Shown: positions 33,123 through 41,956 of the stretch, piece after piece
How the letters are laid out: every line of letters starts with the position of its first letter
Position numbering within the stretch: position 1 is the first letter of the stretch
Program-made: the position numbers and the translations under genes
Assembly (NCBI GenBank): GCA_030446775.1
Contig: JAUJMQ010000001.1
Coordinates: 142,497-206,496, forward strand
Length of the DNA: 64,000 bases
Direction: 5' to 3'
Source: Egibacteraceae bacterium
Lineage (GTDB): Bacteria; Actinomycetota; Nitriliruptoria; Euzebyales; Egibacteraceae
Notes under the pieces: model-generated
Databases searched by the model: none
What the model was told of the DNA's origin: nothing
Seen by the model: the letters and a program-made list of their open reading frames with translations, nothing else

Positions 33123-34181
33123 GTGAGGATCGGCCTCGTCGGCGCGGGCCGCATCGGCGGGCTCCACGCACGCACGCTGTCGGCGCTGCCTGAGGTCGGC
33201 GAGCTGCTCGTCGCCGACGCGGAGCCCAGCCGGGCGCGACAGCTGGCCGCCGCGGTGGGCGCGACCGCCGCCGACGACCCCGACGCCGTGTTCGACGCCG
33301 TCGACGGCGTGGTCATCGCCAGCAGCAGCGACTCCCACGCCCCGCTGCTCGCCCGGGCGGCGAAGGCCGGCGTGCCGACGTTCTGCGAGAAGCCGATCGC
33401 CCTGGATCTGTCGACCTCCCGGTCGGTGCTCGAGACCGTCACCGACGCCGACATCCCGGTGCAGATGGGCTTCCAGCGCCGCTTCGATCCCGGGTACCGG
33501 CGGGTGCGCGACAGGGTCGCCCGCGGCGAGCTCGGCGCCGTCTACCTCCTGCGCCACACCAGCCACGACCACGAGCCGCCCCCGCCGGCCTACGTGGCGA
33601 CCTCGGGCGGCATCTTCGCCGACAACCTCATCCACGACTTCGACGTCGCGCGGTTCGTCAGCGGGCAGGAGGTCGAGGAGGTCTACGCAACCGGCACGGT
33701 CCGCGTGGCCGGCTACTTCGCCGAGCACGGCGACGTCGACACCGCCGGGGTGGTGCTGCGGCTGGCCGGCGGGACGCTCGCCCTGCTGTCGGCCGTGCGC
33801 GACGACCCCGTGGGCTACGACGTCCGGCTGGAGGCGTTCGGCTCCGGCGACAGCGTCGCCACTGGCTGGAACGAGCGCACACCGCTCGCGTCGGCCGACT
33901 CCGGGCTCGACGCCGACCCGGGGCTCGACGCCGACCCCCAGCTCGACACCGCGGCCCCCGGCCGCCGGCGCGGCCGGCCCACCGACCCCTTCCGGACCTG
34001 GGCGCAGCGATTCGCCGACGCCTACCGGCTGGAGCTCGAGGCCTTCACCGAGCTCGTCCGGACCGGTCACCGCGACGTCGCCGCGACCGCCGCCGACGCG
34101 CACGAGGCGCTGCGCGTCGCGATCGCCTGCGACCTGTCACACACCGAGCACCGCCCGGTGAGTCTGTCCGACGTGCCGTGA
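33123..34181 (+). CDS. iolG: Gfo/Idh/MocA oxidoreductase, probable inositol 2-dehydrogenase
   Basis: The 352-residue protein has the NAD-binding start RIGLVGAGRIGGLHARTLSA and the catalytic EKP motif (PTFCEKPIALDL) near residue 98, then MGFQRRFDPGYRRVRDRVAR, IHDFDVARFVSG and a C-terminal beta-sheet domain. MGFxRRFD and DxxIHDxD are shared by IolG enzymes, which oxidise myo-inositol to scyllo-inosose. A repeated SGLDADPGLDADPQLDT insert near residue 265 is unusual. The GTG start leads the operon after the promoter at 32995. Substrate could also be another cyclitol. Confidence 0.82.
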   Translation: MRIGLVGAGRIGGLHARTLSALPEVGELLVADAEPSRARQLAAAVGATAADDPDAVFDAVDGVVIASSSDSHAPLLARAAKAGVPTFCEKPIALDLSTSRSVLETVTDADIPVQMGFQRRFDPGYRRVRDRVARGELGAVYLLRHTSHDHEPPPPAYVATSGGIFADNLIHDFDVARFVSGQEVEEVYATGTVRVAGYFAEHGDVDTAGVVLRLAGGTLALLSAVRDDPVGYDVRLEAFGSGDSVATGWNERTPLASADSGLDADPGLDADPQLDTAAPGRRRGRPTDPFRTWAQRFADAYRLELEAFTELVRTGHRDVAATAADAHEALRVAIACDLSHTEHRPVSLSDVP

Positions 34182-34225
34182 GACGCGCGGCGGGCTCGCT
34201 TCCCAACGACACGAAGGACGGTCTG

Positions 34226-35239
34226 ATGAGGCCCATGAAGCGCATGAGGCGGCTCCGCTGGCAGGCACTGCTCGTCGTCCTGGCGCTGGCCCTGGCCGCG
34301 TGCGGCGGGGGCGACGACGGTGGCGGCGCCGCGGTCGGCGGCAGCGAGGCCGCCGGCGGGGACGCCGGCGCCGACAGCGACCTGTCGTTCGCCGTCGTCG
34401 TCCACGACGAGCCCGCCGGCACCTTCTGGGGCGTCGTGCAGAACGGCGCCGAGGCCGCCGCCGAGGACCTCGGGGTGACCGTCGACGTGCAGGGCAACGG
34501 CGACCCGGCGCAGCAGGCCGACCTGGTGAACTCCGCGATCGCCAACAACGTCGACGGGATCGCCGTGTCGCTGGCCAACCCCGACGCCATGCGCGGGCCG
34601 CTGGAGGAGGCGGCCGCCGCCGGCATCCCCGTCGTGACGCTGAACTCGGGGCTCAACGACTTTCAGTCGGTCGGCGCGATCACCCACGTCGGCCAGGACG
34701 AGGTCCTCGCCGGCAACGGCGCCGGCGAGCGGCTCAACGAGGCGGGCGTCACGACCCTGCTGTGCGCCATCCACGAGGTCGGCAACATCGCGCTCGACGA
34801 GCGCTGCAACGGAGCCGAGGAGACGTTCTCCGGAACGACCGAGCGGGTCCAGATCGACATCAACGACCCGGTCGCCAGCCAGTCGACCATCCGGTCGGCG
34901 CTGGAGGCGAACCCCGACATCGACGCCGTCCTGACACTCAACCCCGACATGGCCACGACCGCGGCGCTGCCCGCCATCCAGGAGGTCGGCCGCGACATCA
35001 CCCTGGCGACGTTCGACCTGGGCACCGACGTGCTCAACGCCATCGACGCCGGCGACATCCTGTTCGCCATCGACCAGCAGCAGTACCTCCAGGGCTACCT
35101 GCCGATCGTCTACCTCAACCTGTTCAAGGAGAACCTCAACACCGTCGGCGGCGGGCAGCCGGTCCTCACCGGTCCCGGCTTCGTGACCCAGGAGAACGCC
35201 GCGCAGGTGCTGGAGCTGACCGAGCAGGGCACCCGCTGA
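34226..35239 (+). CDS. Sugar (inositol-type) ABC transporter substrate-binding lipoprotein
   Basis: The 337-residue protein has a lipoprotein signal: MRPMKRMRRLRWQALLVVLA then LALAACGGG, with LAAC as lipobox. After a Gly/Ala linker comes a type I periplasmic-binding fold (DLSFAVVVHDEPAGTFWGVV, NGAEAAAEDLGVTVDVQG, IDAVLTLNPDMATTAALPAI, ATFDLGTDVLNAIDAGDILF AIDQQQYLQGYLPI), as in RbsB/IbpA-like proteins. AAGGACG precedes the ATG. It is 44 bp after iolG and ahead of its permease, so it probably delivers inositol or a related cyclitol. Confidence 0.88.
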   Translation: MRPMKRMRRLRWQALLVVLALALAACGGGDDGGGAAVGGSEAAGGDAGADSDLSFAVVVHDEPAGTFWGVVQNGAEAAAEDLGVTVDVQGNGDPAQQADLVNSAIANNVDGIAVSLANPDAMRGPLEEAAAAGIPVVTLNSGLNDFQSVGAITHVGQDEVLAGNGAGERLNEAGVTTLLCAIHEVGNIALDERCNGAEETFSGTTERVQIDINDPVASQSTIRSALEANPDIDAVLTLNPDMATTAALPAIQEVGRDITLATFDLGTDVLNAIDAGDILFAIDQQQYLQGYLPIVYLNLFKENLNTVGGGQPVLTGPGFVTQENAAQVLELTEQGTR

Positions 35240-35314
35240 GGCGCCATCACCGACAACGCGCGGGAGCGCGGACGGCCGCCCTCCCGCGCACCGCACGACC
35301 GTAGGGAGGCCCGC

Positions 35315-36370
35315 ATGGCGACGGCCGGCCGCACCGTCGAGCAGCGCCCGGCGGCGCCCGCCGACGAGCGCCTCACAAAGTCGTCGCTGGCCAAGCGGGT
35401 GCTGTCGCGCCCGGAGTTCGGGGCGACCATCGGCGCGGTCGCCGTCGCGGTGTTCTTCAGCTGGCGCGCCGACAACTTCGCCACCGCCCGGGCGGTGGCC
35501 AACATCCTGGACCCGTCGTCGCTGCTGGGGATCATGGCGGTCGCGATCGCGCTGCTGATGATCGGCGGCGAGTTCGACCTGTCCTCGGGCGTCATGGTCG
35601 GCGCGACGGGGACGATGTTCGCGATCCTGACCGTCCACGCCGGGCTGAACATCTGGCTGGCGATGCTCGTCACGCTCGTCTTCGCCGTCGCGGTCGGGCT
35701 GTTCAACGGCATTCTCGTGCTCAAGACGAAGCTGCCGAGCTTCATCGTGACGCTCGGCACGCTGTTCATGATCCTGGGCGCCAACGTCGGGATCACCCGT
35801 CTGGTCACCAACCAGGTCATCGTCGCGGGCGTGAACCAGGTGCCGGGGTTCGAGGCGGCACGCACCGTGCTCGCGTCCACGGCCTTCGGCCAGTTCCGCG
35901 TCACGGTCCTGTGGTGGCTGCTCATCACCGCCGTGGCGACGTGGGTCCTGCTGCGCAGCCGCTTCGGCAACTGGATCTTCAGCGTGGGCGGGGACGCGAA
36001 CGCCGCCCGCAGCGTCGGCGTCCCGGTCGCGCTGACCAAGGTCTCGCTGTTCGTCTACGTGTCGGTGTCGGCCTGGCTCGTCGGGCTGATGAACACCCTG
36101 CGGCTGAGCTCGGCGAGCGTCGCGACCGGCCGGGGGCAGGAGTTCGAGTTCATCATCGCCGCGGTGATCGGCGGGTGCCTGCTCACCGGCGGCTACGGCT
36201 CGGCCGTCGGGGCGGCGCTCGGCGCGCTCATCTTCGGCATGGTCCGCCAGGGGATCGTCCTGGCCCGCTGGGACGCCGACTGGTTCTTTCTGTTCCTCGG
36301 GATCATGCTGCTGCTCGCGTCGCTGCTCAACCAGTTCGTCCGCAAGCGGGTCGCGGAATCGCGCTCGTGA
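35315..36370 (+). CDS. Sugar ABC transporter permease (RbsC family)
   Basis: The 351-residue protein has 8-10 hydrophobic spans, including [23 protein letters not shown], the GGEFDLSxG block of RbsC/AraH permeases, and [23 protein letters not shown], then [20 protein letters not shown] and [23 protein letters not shown]. It forms the channel of a CUT2-type importer with the binding protein upstream and the ATPase two genes downstream. Its stop overlaps the start of the oxidoreductase gene (GTGA). Confidence 0.9.
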   Translation: MATAGRTVEQRPAAPADERLTKSSLAKRVLSRPEFGATIGAVAVAVFFSWRADNFATARAVANILDPSSLLGIMAVAIALLMIGGEFDLSSGVMVGATGTMFAILTVHAGLNIWLAMLVTLVFAVAVGLFNGILVLKTKLPSFIVTLGTLFMILGANVGITRLVTNQVIVAGVNQVPGFEAARTVLASTAFGQFRVTVLWWLLITAVATWVLLRSRFGNWIFSVGGDANAARSVGVPVALTKVSLFVYVSVSAWLVGLMNTLRLSSASVATGRGQEFEFIIAAVIGGCLLTGGYGSAVGAALGALIFGMVRQGIVLARWDADWFFLFLGIMLLLASLLNQFVRKRVAESRS

Positions 36371-37213
36371 GCCGGGAGCCGGCGACACCGCCGCGGCCGG
36401 TGTTGAAGCTCGGCTGGCACCCGCCGTCGTTCCCGGTCGACGGGGCGACGCCGCAGGCGTTCCTGTCACAGCTCACGCGCGGGCTCGACTCCGCCGGGCA
36501 ACGCTTCGACTCCGTGTGGCTCGACGACCACCTGCTCCCGTGGGCGGACTTCGTCACCCCCGCCACCCCCACGCTGGAGTGCCTGACGACGATCGCCTAC
36601 CTCGCCGGCCGCCACCCCGACTGGCTGGAGCCGGAGTACCGCGCCTACGGCTACGACTACCCGCGGGGTCGGTGCGCATCGCGCAGCTCGAGGAGGCGGT
36701 GCAGGTCGTGCGGGCGCTGTGGACCCAGGCGCCGGCGTCCTTCCAGGGCGCTCACCACCGCCTCGAGTCGGCCTGGGGCGAGCCGCGACCCGACCCGCCG
36801 CCACCGATCCTCATCGGCGGCGGCGGCGAGCGGCGGACCCTGCGGGTCGTCGCGCGCCACGCCGACTGGTGGAACATCCCCGGCGGGACACCCGAGACCT
36901 ACGCGCACAAGCTGGAGGTGCTGCGCGGCCACTGCGACGCGGTCGGGCGCGACTACGACGAGATCGTCAAGACCTGGTCAGCCGAGGTCGTCGCGGTCGC
37001 CGAGACCGAGACCCGCGCCCGCGAGATCGCCGACGCCACCCCGTACACCGACGCCAACCCGATCGTGGGCACCGCCGCACAGGTCGCCGAGCGGCTGCGC
37101 CCTACGCCGAGCTCGGCGTCGAGCACCTCATCGTGCGCTTCGTCGACTTCCCGGCGACCGACGGCATGGAGCTGTTCGCCGAGCAGGTGGCACCGAACCT
37201 GGCAGGAGTGTGA
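36367..37213 (+). pseudogene. LLM-class F420-dependent oxidoreductase with internal deletion and two shifts
   Basis: Three frames in order: [20 protein letters not shown] ... [14 protein letters not shown] ... [28 protein letters not shown]; then [50 protein letters not shown]; then [20 protein letters not shown]. These are luciferase-like monooxygenase motifs. Between AYLAG and EYRAYGYD roughly 45-50 residues found in homologues (the LAKMAATLD...GIGAGW stretch) are missing, beyond what one indel explains. Shifts occur at the G run 36665-36668 and C run near 37101. It overlaps both neighbours in the inositol transport operon. Confidence 0.7.
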
Positions 37214-38124
37214 TGGAGGACTCGGACGGGACGGCCGCTTCCCCGCTGCTGGAGGTCCGCAACGTGTCGAAGTACTTCGGCAACGTCGTCGCCCTCAAAG
37301 ACGTGTCGCTGCGGGTCTTCGCCGGCGAGGTGACCTGCCTGCTGGGGGACAACGGAGCCGGCAAGTCGACGCTGATCAAGATCCTGTGCGGCGTCCACAC
37401 CGCCGACGGGGGCTCGTACCTGTTCGAGGGGCAGGAGCTGTCGCTCACCTCGCCCCGCGACGCGCTCCAGCGGGGGATCGCCACGGTCTACCAGGACCTG
37501 GCGATGATCCCGCTGATGAGCATCTGGCGGAACTTCTTCCTCGGCTCCGAGCCGACGACCGGCTGGGGGCCGTTCCGGCGCTTCGACTCCAAGCTGGCCG
37601 CCCGCGTCACCAGAGACGAGATGGCGAGGATGGGCATCGACGTCCGCGACCCCGACCAGCCCGTCGGCACGCTGTCGGGCGGCGAGCGGCAGTCTGTGGC
37701 GATCGCCCGGGCGATCCACTTCGGCGCGAAGGTCGTCATCCTCGACGAGCCGACCGCCTCGCTCGGGGTCAAGCAGGCGGGTGTCGTGCTGCGCTACGTC
37801 GTGCAGGCCAAGGCGCAGGGGCTGGGCGTCATCTTCATCACCCACAACCCCCACCACGCCTACCCGGTGGGCGACCACTTCGTCGTCCTGCGGCGGGGGC
37901 GGGTCTACGGCGACTACCGCAAGGACGAGATCGACGTCGAGCAGCTCGTGCAGATGATGGCCGGTGGCGAGGACCTCGAGCAGCTCGTGCACGAGCTCGA
38001 GCGCCTCGCCGACGACGTCGAGGGCGCCCAGCCCGCCGCCGGCGACCTCGCCGACGTGGCGCACACGATGTCCGACGAGGTCGGGCCGGGCGAGGACGGC
38101 GACGGACATGCCCGGCGGGTCTGA
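37213..38124 (+). CDS. Sugar ABC transporter ATP-binding protein (single-domain, CUT2 type)
   Basis: The 303-residue ATPase has one nucleotide-binding domain: [34 protein letters not shown] (Walker A), [36 protein letters not shown] (signature), [15 protein letters not shown] (Walker B) and [19 protein letters not shown] (His switch). RbsA-type proteins usually carry two such domains; the single form matches FrcA-like subunits. The start overlaps the preceding stop (TGATG) and its end overlaps iolC by 17 bp, tying transport to catabolism. Confidence 0.9.
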   Translation: MEDSDGTAASPLLEVRNVSKYFGNVVALKDVSLRVFAGEVTCLLGDNGAGKSTLIKILCGVHTADGGSYLFEGQELSLTSPRDALQRGIATVYQDLAMIPLMSIWRNFFLGSEPTTGWGPFRRFDSKLAARVTRDEMARMGIDVRDPDQPVGTLSGGERQSVAIARAIHFGAKVVILDEPTASLGVKQAGVVLRYVVQAKAQGLGVIFITHNPHHAYPVGDHFVVLRRGRVYGDYRKDEIDVEQLVQMMAGGEDLEQLVHELERLADDVEGAQPAAGDLADVAHTMSDEVGPGEDGDGHARRV

Positions 38125-39073
38125 CGGCCCGCCCGCCTTCGAGGTCCTCACGATGGGCCGCGTCGGGGTCGACCTGTACCCGCAGCAGATCGGGGTGCCG
38201 CTGGCGCAGGTGACGTCCTTCGCCAAGTTCCTGGGCGGCAGCCCGACCAACGTCGCGGTCGCGGCGGCGCGGTACGGGCGCAGGGCGGCCGTCGTCACCA
38301 AGGTGGGCGACGACGGCTTCGGGCCCTACGTGCGCAGCGCCCTGGAGGGCTTCGGGGTGGACGCCCGCTACGTCGGGACCGACCCGGACCTGCGCACGCC
38401 GATCGTGTTCTGCGAGATCTACCCGCCGGACTGCTTCCCGCTGCTGTTCTACCGGGAGCCGACCGCCCCGGACATGCGGATCCGCCTCGACGAGCTCGAC
38501 CTCGACGCCGTCCGCGCCGCCGCGATCTTCTGGACGACCGGGACGGGGCTGTCCGACGAGCCCAGCCGCACCGCGACGCTGGGCGCACTCTCGGCCCGCG
38601 GGCGCCGCACGGTCACCGTCCACGACCTGGACTTCCGCCCGGTGTTCTGGTCCTCACCGCAGGAGGCCGGGCGGCTGCAGCGCCAGGCGCTCGCGCACGC
38701 CACGGTCGCGGTCGGCAACCTCCAGGAGGTGTCGGTGGCCGTGGGGGACGGCTCCCCCGAGCAGGCGGCGGCGCGGCTGCTCGAGCTCGGGCTGGACATG
38801 GCCGTCGTCAAGCTCGGTCCGGGCGGCGTCCTCGTCGCGACGGCGGACGGCGTCGAACGCGTCGCCCCCCTGCGCGTCGACGTCGTGAACGGCCTCGGCG
38901 CCGGCGACGCGTTCGGGGGGGCGCTGTGCCACGGGATCCTGTCGGGCTGGGATCCGGTGACGACGGTGCGCTTCGCCAACGCCGCCGGCGCGTACGTCGC
39001 CGGTCAGCTCGCCTGCGCCGACGCGATGCCCACCGAGGCGGAGGTCACCGCGCTGCTGGCCGGCGTGCCCTGA
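38108..39073 (+). CDS. iolC: 5-dehydro-2-deoxygluconokinase
   Basis: The 321-residue PfkB-family kinase begins with [44 protein letters not shown], which is diagnostic of IolC, and ends with the catalytic [40 protein letters not shown] matches the IolC substrate region. It phosphorylates 2-deoxy-5-keto-gluconate at C6 in inositol degradation. The start lies inside the end of the ATPase gene. The aldolase step (IolJ) is not encoded in this window. Confidence 0.92.
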   Translation: MPGGSDGPPAFEVLTMGRVGVDLYPQQIGVPLAQVTSFAKFLGGSPTNVAVAAARYGRRAAVVTKVGDDGFGPYVRSALEGFGVDARYVGTDPDLRTPIVFCEIYPPDCFPLLFYREPTAPDMRIRLDELDLDAVRAAAIFWTTGTGLSDEPSRTATLGALSARGRRTVTVHDLDFRPVFWSSPQEAGRLQRQALAHATVAVGNLQEVSVAVGDGSPEQAAARLLELGLDMAVVKLGPGGVLVATADGVERVAPLRVDVVNGLGAGDAFGGALCHGILSGWDPVTTVRFANAAGAYVAGQLACADAMPTEAEVTALLAGVP

Positions 39074-39084
39074 CGCCGGCGCCG

Positions 39085-40119
39085 ATGCAGCGTCCGACGC
39101 GGGAGCGGCCGCCGACGATCCACGACGTGGCGCACCGGGCCGGCGTGTCGAAGTCGCTGGTGTCGCTGGTCCTGCGCGGCTCGCCCAGCGTCAGCCTGTC
39201 GCGGCGGGAGGCGGTCGAGCGCGCTGTCGCCGAGCTGGGCTACCGGCCCAACCTCATCGCCCGGAGCCTCGTGCGGCGCAGGACCAAAGTGCTCGGCGTC
39301 ATCCTGCCGGATCTGCACAACCCGTTCTTCGCCGAGGTCGTCGACGGCATCCGGGAGCGGGCCGCCGAGGCCGGGTACCGGACGCTCATCGGCAACGGGA
39401 CGCTGGCGTCGCGGGGCAGGGAGGAGGCCGAGGCGATCGAGATGATGCTCGAGCTGCGCGCCGACGGGCTGATCCTGGTCGGGCCGCAGATCGACACGCG
39501 CGCGATCGTCGCGGCGAGCGCCGCGCTGCCGGTTGTGCTCGTCACCCGGGCCACGCGGGCGCGGTCGGTCGACAGCGTCGTCAACGACGACCGGCTCGGA
39601 GCGACACTGGCGGTCGAGCACCTCGCCGCGCTCGGCCACGGGCGCATCGCCCACATCGACGGCGGCGGCGCACCCGGCGCGGAGCCCCGGCGCCGCGCCT
39701 ACCTGCGGACGATGGGACGGCTGGGCCTGGCAGCGCACGCGCGGATCGCCGGCGGGGTGTTCTCCGAGGAGGGCGGCGCCCGCGGCGTCCGCTCGCTGCT
39801 CGCGGCGGGCGACGCGCCGACGGCCATCTTCGTCGCCGACGACATCGCCGCCCTCGGGGCGCTGAGTGAGATGACCGGAAGGGGTCTGCGTGTGCCCGAC
39901 GACGTCTCGCTGGTCGGCTACGACAACACCTCCCTGGCGGCCCTGCGGGCCATCGACCTCACCACCGTCGACCAGCCCCGCTTCCAGATGGGCGCGGCGG
40001 CCGTCGCGATCCTGCTGGAGCGGCTCGCCGGCGACCGCACCGAGCCGACCCGCATTGTGCGCGCTCCCACGCTGGTCGTGCGCGGCACCACCGGCCCCCC
40101 GCCGGCCCGGCCCGCGTGA
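39085..40119 (+). CDS. LacI-family regulator of the inositol operons
   Basis: The 344-residue protein has the LacI headpiece PTIHDVAHRAGVSKSLVSLV LRGSPSVSLSRREAVERAVA ELGYRPNLIARSL and a periplasmic-binding-like effector domain (LGVILPDLHNPFFAEVVDGI, GRIAHIDGGGAPGAEPRRRA Y, VSLVGYDNTSLAALRAIDLT TVDQP). It is the last gene of the operon, 11 bp after iolC. Both inositol promoters carry a TTGGAACGCTCCA(A/T) operator, a LacI-type partial palindrome, so this protein most likely represses both until an inositol intermediate binds. Confidence 0.9.
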   Translation: MQRPTRERPPTIHDVAHRAGVSKSLVSLVLRGSPSVSLSRREAVERAVAELGYRPNLIARSLVRRRTKVLGVILPDLHNPFFAEVVDGIRERAAEAGYRTLIGNGTLASRGREEAEAIEMMLELRADGLILVGPQIDTRAIVAASAALPVVLVTRATRARSVDSVVNDDRLGATLAVEHLAALGHGRIAHIDGGGAPGAEPRRRAYLRTMGRLGLAAHARIAGGVFSEEGGARGVRSLLAAGDAPTAIFVADDIAALGALSEMTGRGLRVPDDVSLVGYDNTSLAALRAIDLTTVDQPRFQMGAAAVAILLERLAGDRTEPTRIVRAPTLVVRGTTGPPPARPA

Positions 40120-40146
40120 CGCCGGCAGCGGCACCGTCGCGGCCGG

Positions 40147-40560
40147 TCAGGGCACGAGCACAAGCCCGTCGGTGTGGGCGGGACGGGCGGTCGCGAAGTG
40201 GCGGTGGTCGAGCGTGGCCACCTTGGGTTCGCGCAGACGCTCCAGGAGCGCGATCACACTGGCATCGACCACGCCGAGTCGCAGGTCGTCGTAGATCTGT
40301 TGCAGCTGCCGGCAGCGACGCACGTCCGTCGGCGTCAGGGCCTCGATGCGGTAGGAGCCGGCGAGCACGTCGTCCAGGAAGATCAACCAGGCTCGCGCCC
40401 CCAGGCGCTCCTGACACCAGTAGTCCAGCTCGGCCAGGACGAGCGTGGGCACGACGAGATCCTCGTTGGTGGTGGTCAGCAGGTCCGCGCAGGCCCGGTG
40501 ATCCGGGTCCGCAGCGTCGAGGGCGGCCAGCAACGGTCCGGTGTCGCAGACCAGCGCCAT
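40147..40560 (-). CDS. vapC: PIN-domain toxin, VapC-like
   Basis: The 137-residue PIN protein starts MALVCDTGPLLAALDAADPD H (Asp5) and has TLVLAELDYWC (Glu), LGVVDASVIALLERL (Asp) and VATLDHRHFA (Asp), the metal-binding quartet of PIN nucleases. The ATG at 40560 overlaps the antitoxin stop (TGATG). Coupling to an upstream ribbon-helix-helix-like gene makes this a second VapBC module in the window, placed between the two inositol operons. It is convergent with the LacI gene. Confidence 0.85.
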   Translation of the reverse strand: MALVCDTGPLLAALDAADPDHRACADLLTTTNEDLVVPTLVLAELDYWCQERLGARAWLIFLDDVLAGSYRIEALTPTDVRRCRQLQQIYDDLRLGVVDASVIALLERLREPKVATLDHRHFATARPAHTDGLVLVP

Positions 40561-40871
40561 CAACGAGGGGGCGGTGCGACAGGCTCGGCCGTGACCTCCG
40601 CGGCGGCGCGCCCATCGACGGAGCGCGCCACGCCGACCCGTGGGCGGCGCCCAGCACGCAGGCTCGTCGCCTTCTCTGTGACCGCCTCTGCTACGACGGT
40701 CGTAAGTGATACGCCCCGCCTGTCGGCCTCGGCCTGGAGCGTCGCGAGCGCGCTACGCCCCGCCTGTCGGCCTCGGCCTGGAGCGTCGCGAGCTACGTCG
40801 CCCGGCCCCCGGTCCCCGCCGGCCTTCACCGAGAGCCGGTAGCGCGCGTCGCGATCGCGATCATCCCCCAC
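40560..40871 (-). CDS. VapB-like antitoxin with tandem 40-bp duplication (start uncertain)
   Basis: The C-terminal half is a typical antitoxin: LATLQAEADRRGVSLTTVVA EAVTEKATSL and PRVGVARSVDGRAAAEVTA. Upstream in frame is RYRLSVKAGGDRG, matching the RLSVKV-like first strand of this family, but about 15 residues between the two blocks come from a 40-bp direct duplication read in another frame. The GTG at 40871 is the best in-frame start seen, with no convincing ribosome-binding site. The duplication may have damaged the DNA-binding part while leaving the toxin-binding end. Confidence 0.6.
   Translation of the reverse strand: MGDDRDRDARYRLSVKAGGDRGPGDVARDAPGRGRQAGRSALATLQAEADRRGVSLTTVVAEAVTEKATSLRAGRRPRVGVARSVDGRAAAEVTAEPVAPPPR
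40710..40793. repeat. Tandem 40-bp direct repeat inside the antitoxin gene
   Basis: Bases 40710-40749 and 40754-40793 are identical, a period of 44. Since 44 is not a multiple of three the two copies are read in different frames. Confidence 0.9.
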
Positions 40872-40957
40872 GCGTTCGACCGGGTCAGCAGGCTCGTCGC
40901 CATCGCGACCGTCGCCGGCTTCGTCGGTGGCTGCCTGCTGAGCTGAGCCGGCTTGGT

Positions 40958-41875
40958 TCAGCTTCCCAATGGCGATCGCAGGCGAACTCGCTCGCGCGCG
41001 CGGCCGGCCGGGCCGGTCAGGGGGAGGCGGTCGTCGCGGGGGCCGGCGGGCCAGGTGTCGCGGATCCAGGCGTGCGCCGGGTCGTCGCAGAACGCCATCG
41101 TGCGCTCCTCGGCGGGGCCGGCGAGGACGTTGAGGTAGTACAGCTCGTAGCCGGGCGCCGCCACGCACGGCCCGTGGTAGCCGCGCGGGACGAGGAACAC
41201 GTCGCCGTCGCGGACGGTGACCGTCTCGTCGATGTCACCGCCGGCCCCGCCGGGGCCTTTGGTGTACAGCCGGTGGAACGCGAAGCCGTCGTCGCCGGCG
41301 ACGCGGAAGTAGTAGATCTCCTCCAGGATCGCCTCGCCGTCGCGGTCCTCGTCGTGCTTGTGCGGCGGGAACGACGACCAGTTGCCCTCCGGGGTCAGCA
41401 GCTCGACGGCGACGAGCTTGTCGGCGTCGAAGGCGTCGGGGTGCAAAAAGTTGTTGACCTGCCGGGAGGCCTGCCCGGCGCCGCGGATCTCGACAGCGAC
41501 GTCCTCGGCGGGGCCGTAGGCGGGGTCCAGGCGCCGGGTCGCCTCGGCGGTGCACAACGCGACATCGCCGCCCCCCGCGCTGGCGATGCGGGCCTCGGCG
41601 TCGACCGGCACGTAGGCGAAGTCGGTGACGCGGGAGAACACGTCGTCGCGGCCGGCGAGGTCGAAGCGGCGGCCCTCGCACTCCACGGTGTAGGAGCCCG
41701 ACAGCGGCAGGACCGCCGTCTCGGTCGTGCCGGTGGCGACGACCCGCTCGGAGCCGGGCGCCAGCCGCAGCACGCGCAGGCCCGCGTAGGCCCAGCCGGC
41801 GAGCTGGGGAGTGACGAGCACCGGGTCGCCACCGTCGGCCAGCGAGCCGTGGGGGTGGAACAGCCGCTGGGTCAT
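40958..41875 (-). CDS. iolB: 5-deoxy-glucuronate isomerase
   Basis: The 305-residue double-cupin protein has all IolB hallmarks: a first cupin with TETAVLPLSGSYTVECEG and the second cupin with NWSSFPPHKHDE (metal ligands), EEIYYFRV, GFAFHRLYTKG, VRDGDVFLVPRGYHGPCVAA PGYELYYLNVLAGP. It converts 5-deoxy-glucuronate to 2-deoxy-5-keto-gluconate, the substrate of IolC. It is the third gene of the left-reading inositol operon, 81 bp after the dehydrogenase. Confidence 0.94.
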   Translation of the reverse strand: MTQRLFHPHGSLADGGDPVLVTPQLAGWAYAGLRVLRLAPGSERVVATGTTETAVLPLSGSYTVECEGRRFDLAGRDDVFSRVTDFAYVPVDAEARIASAGGGDVALCTAEATRRLDPAYGPAEDVAVEIRGAGQASRQVNNFLHPDAFDADKLVAVELLTPEGNWSSFPPHKHDEDRDGEAILEEIYYFRVAGDDGFAFHRLYTKGPGGAGGDIDETVTVRDGDVFLVPRGYHGPCVAAPGYELYYLNVLAGPAEERTMAFCDDPAHAWIRDTWPAGPRDDRLPLTGPAGRARERVRLRSPLGS

Positions 41876-41956
41876 GGTCGCCGTCCTCCGAAGCTTGGGG
41901 GCATCGCGTTCAAGGTGGACTCCGGTGAGGCCGGTGGCCGCGGCGCAGCATGGTGA

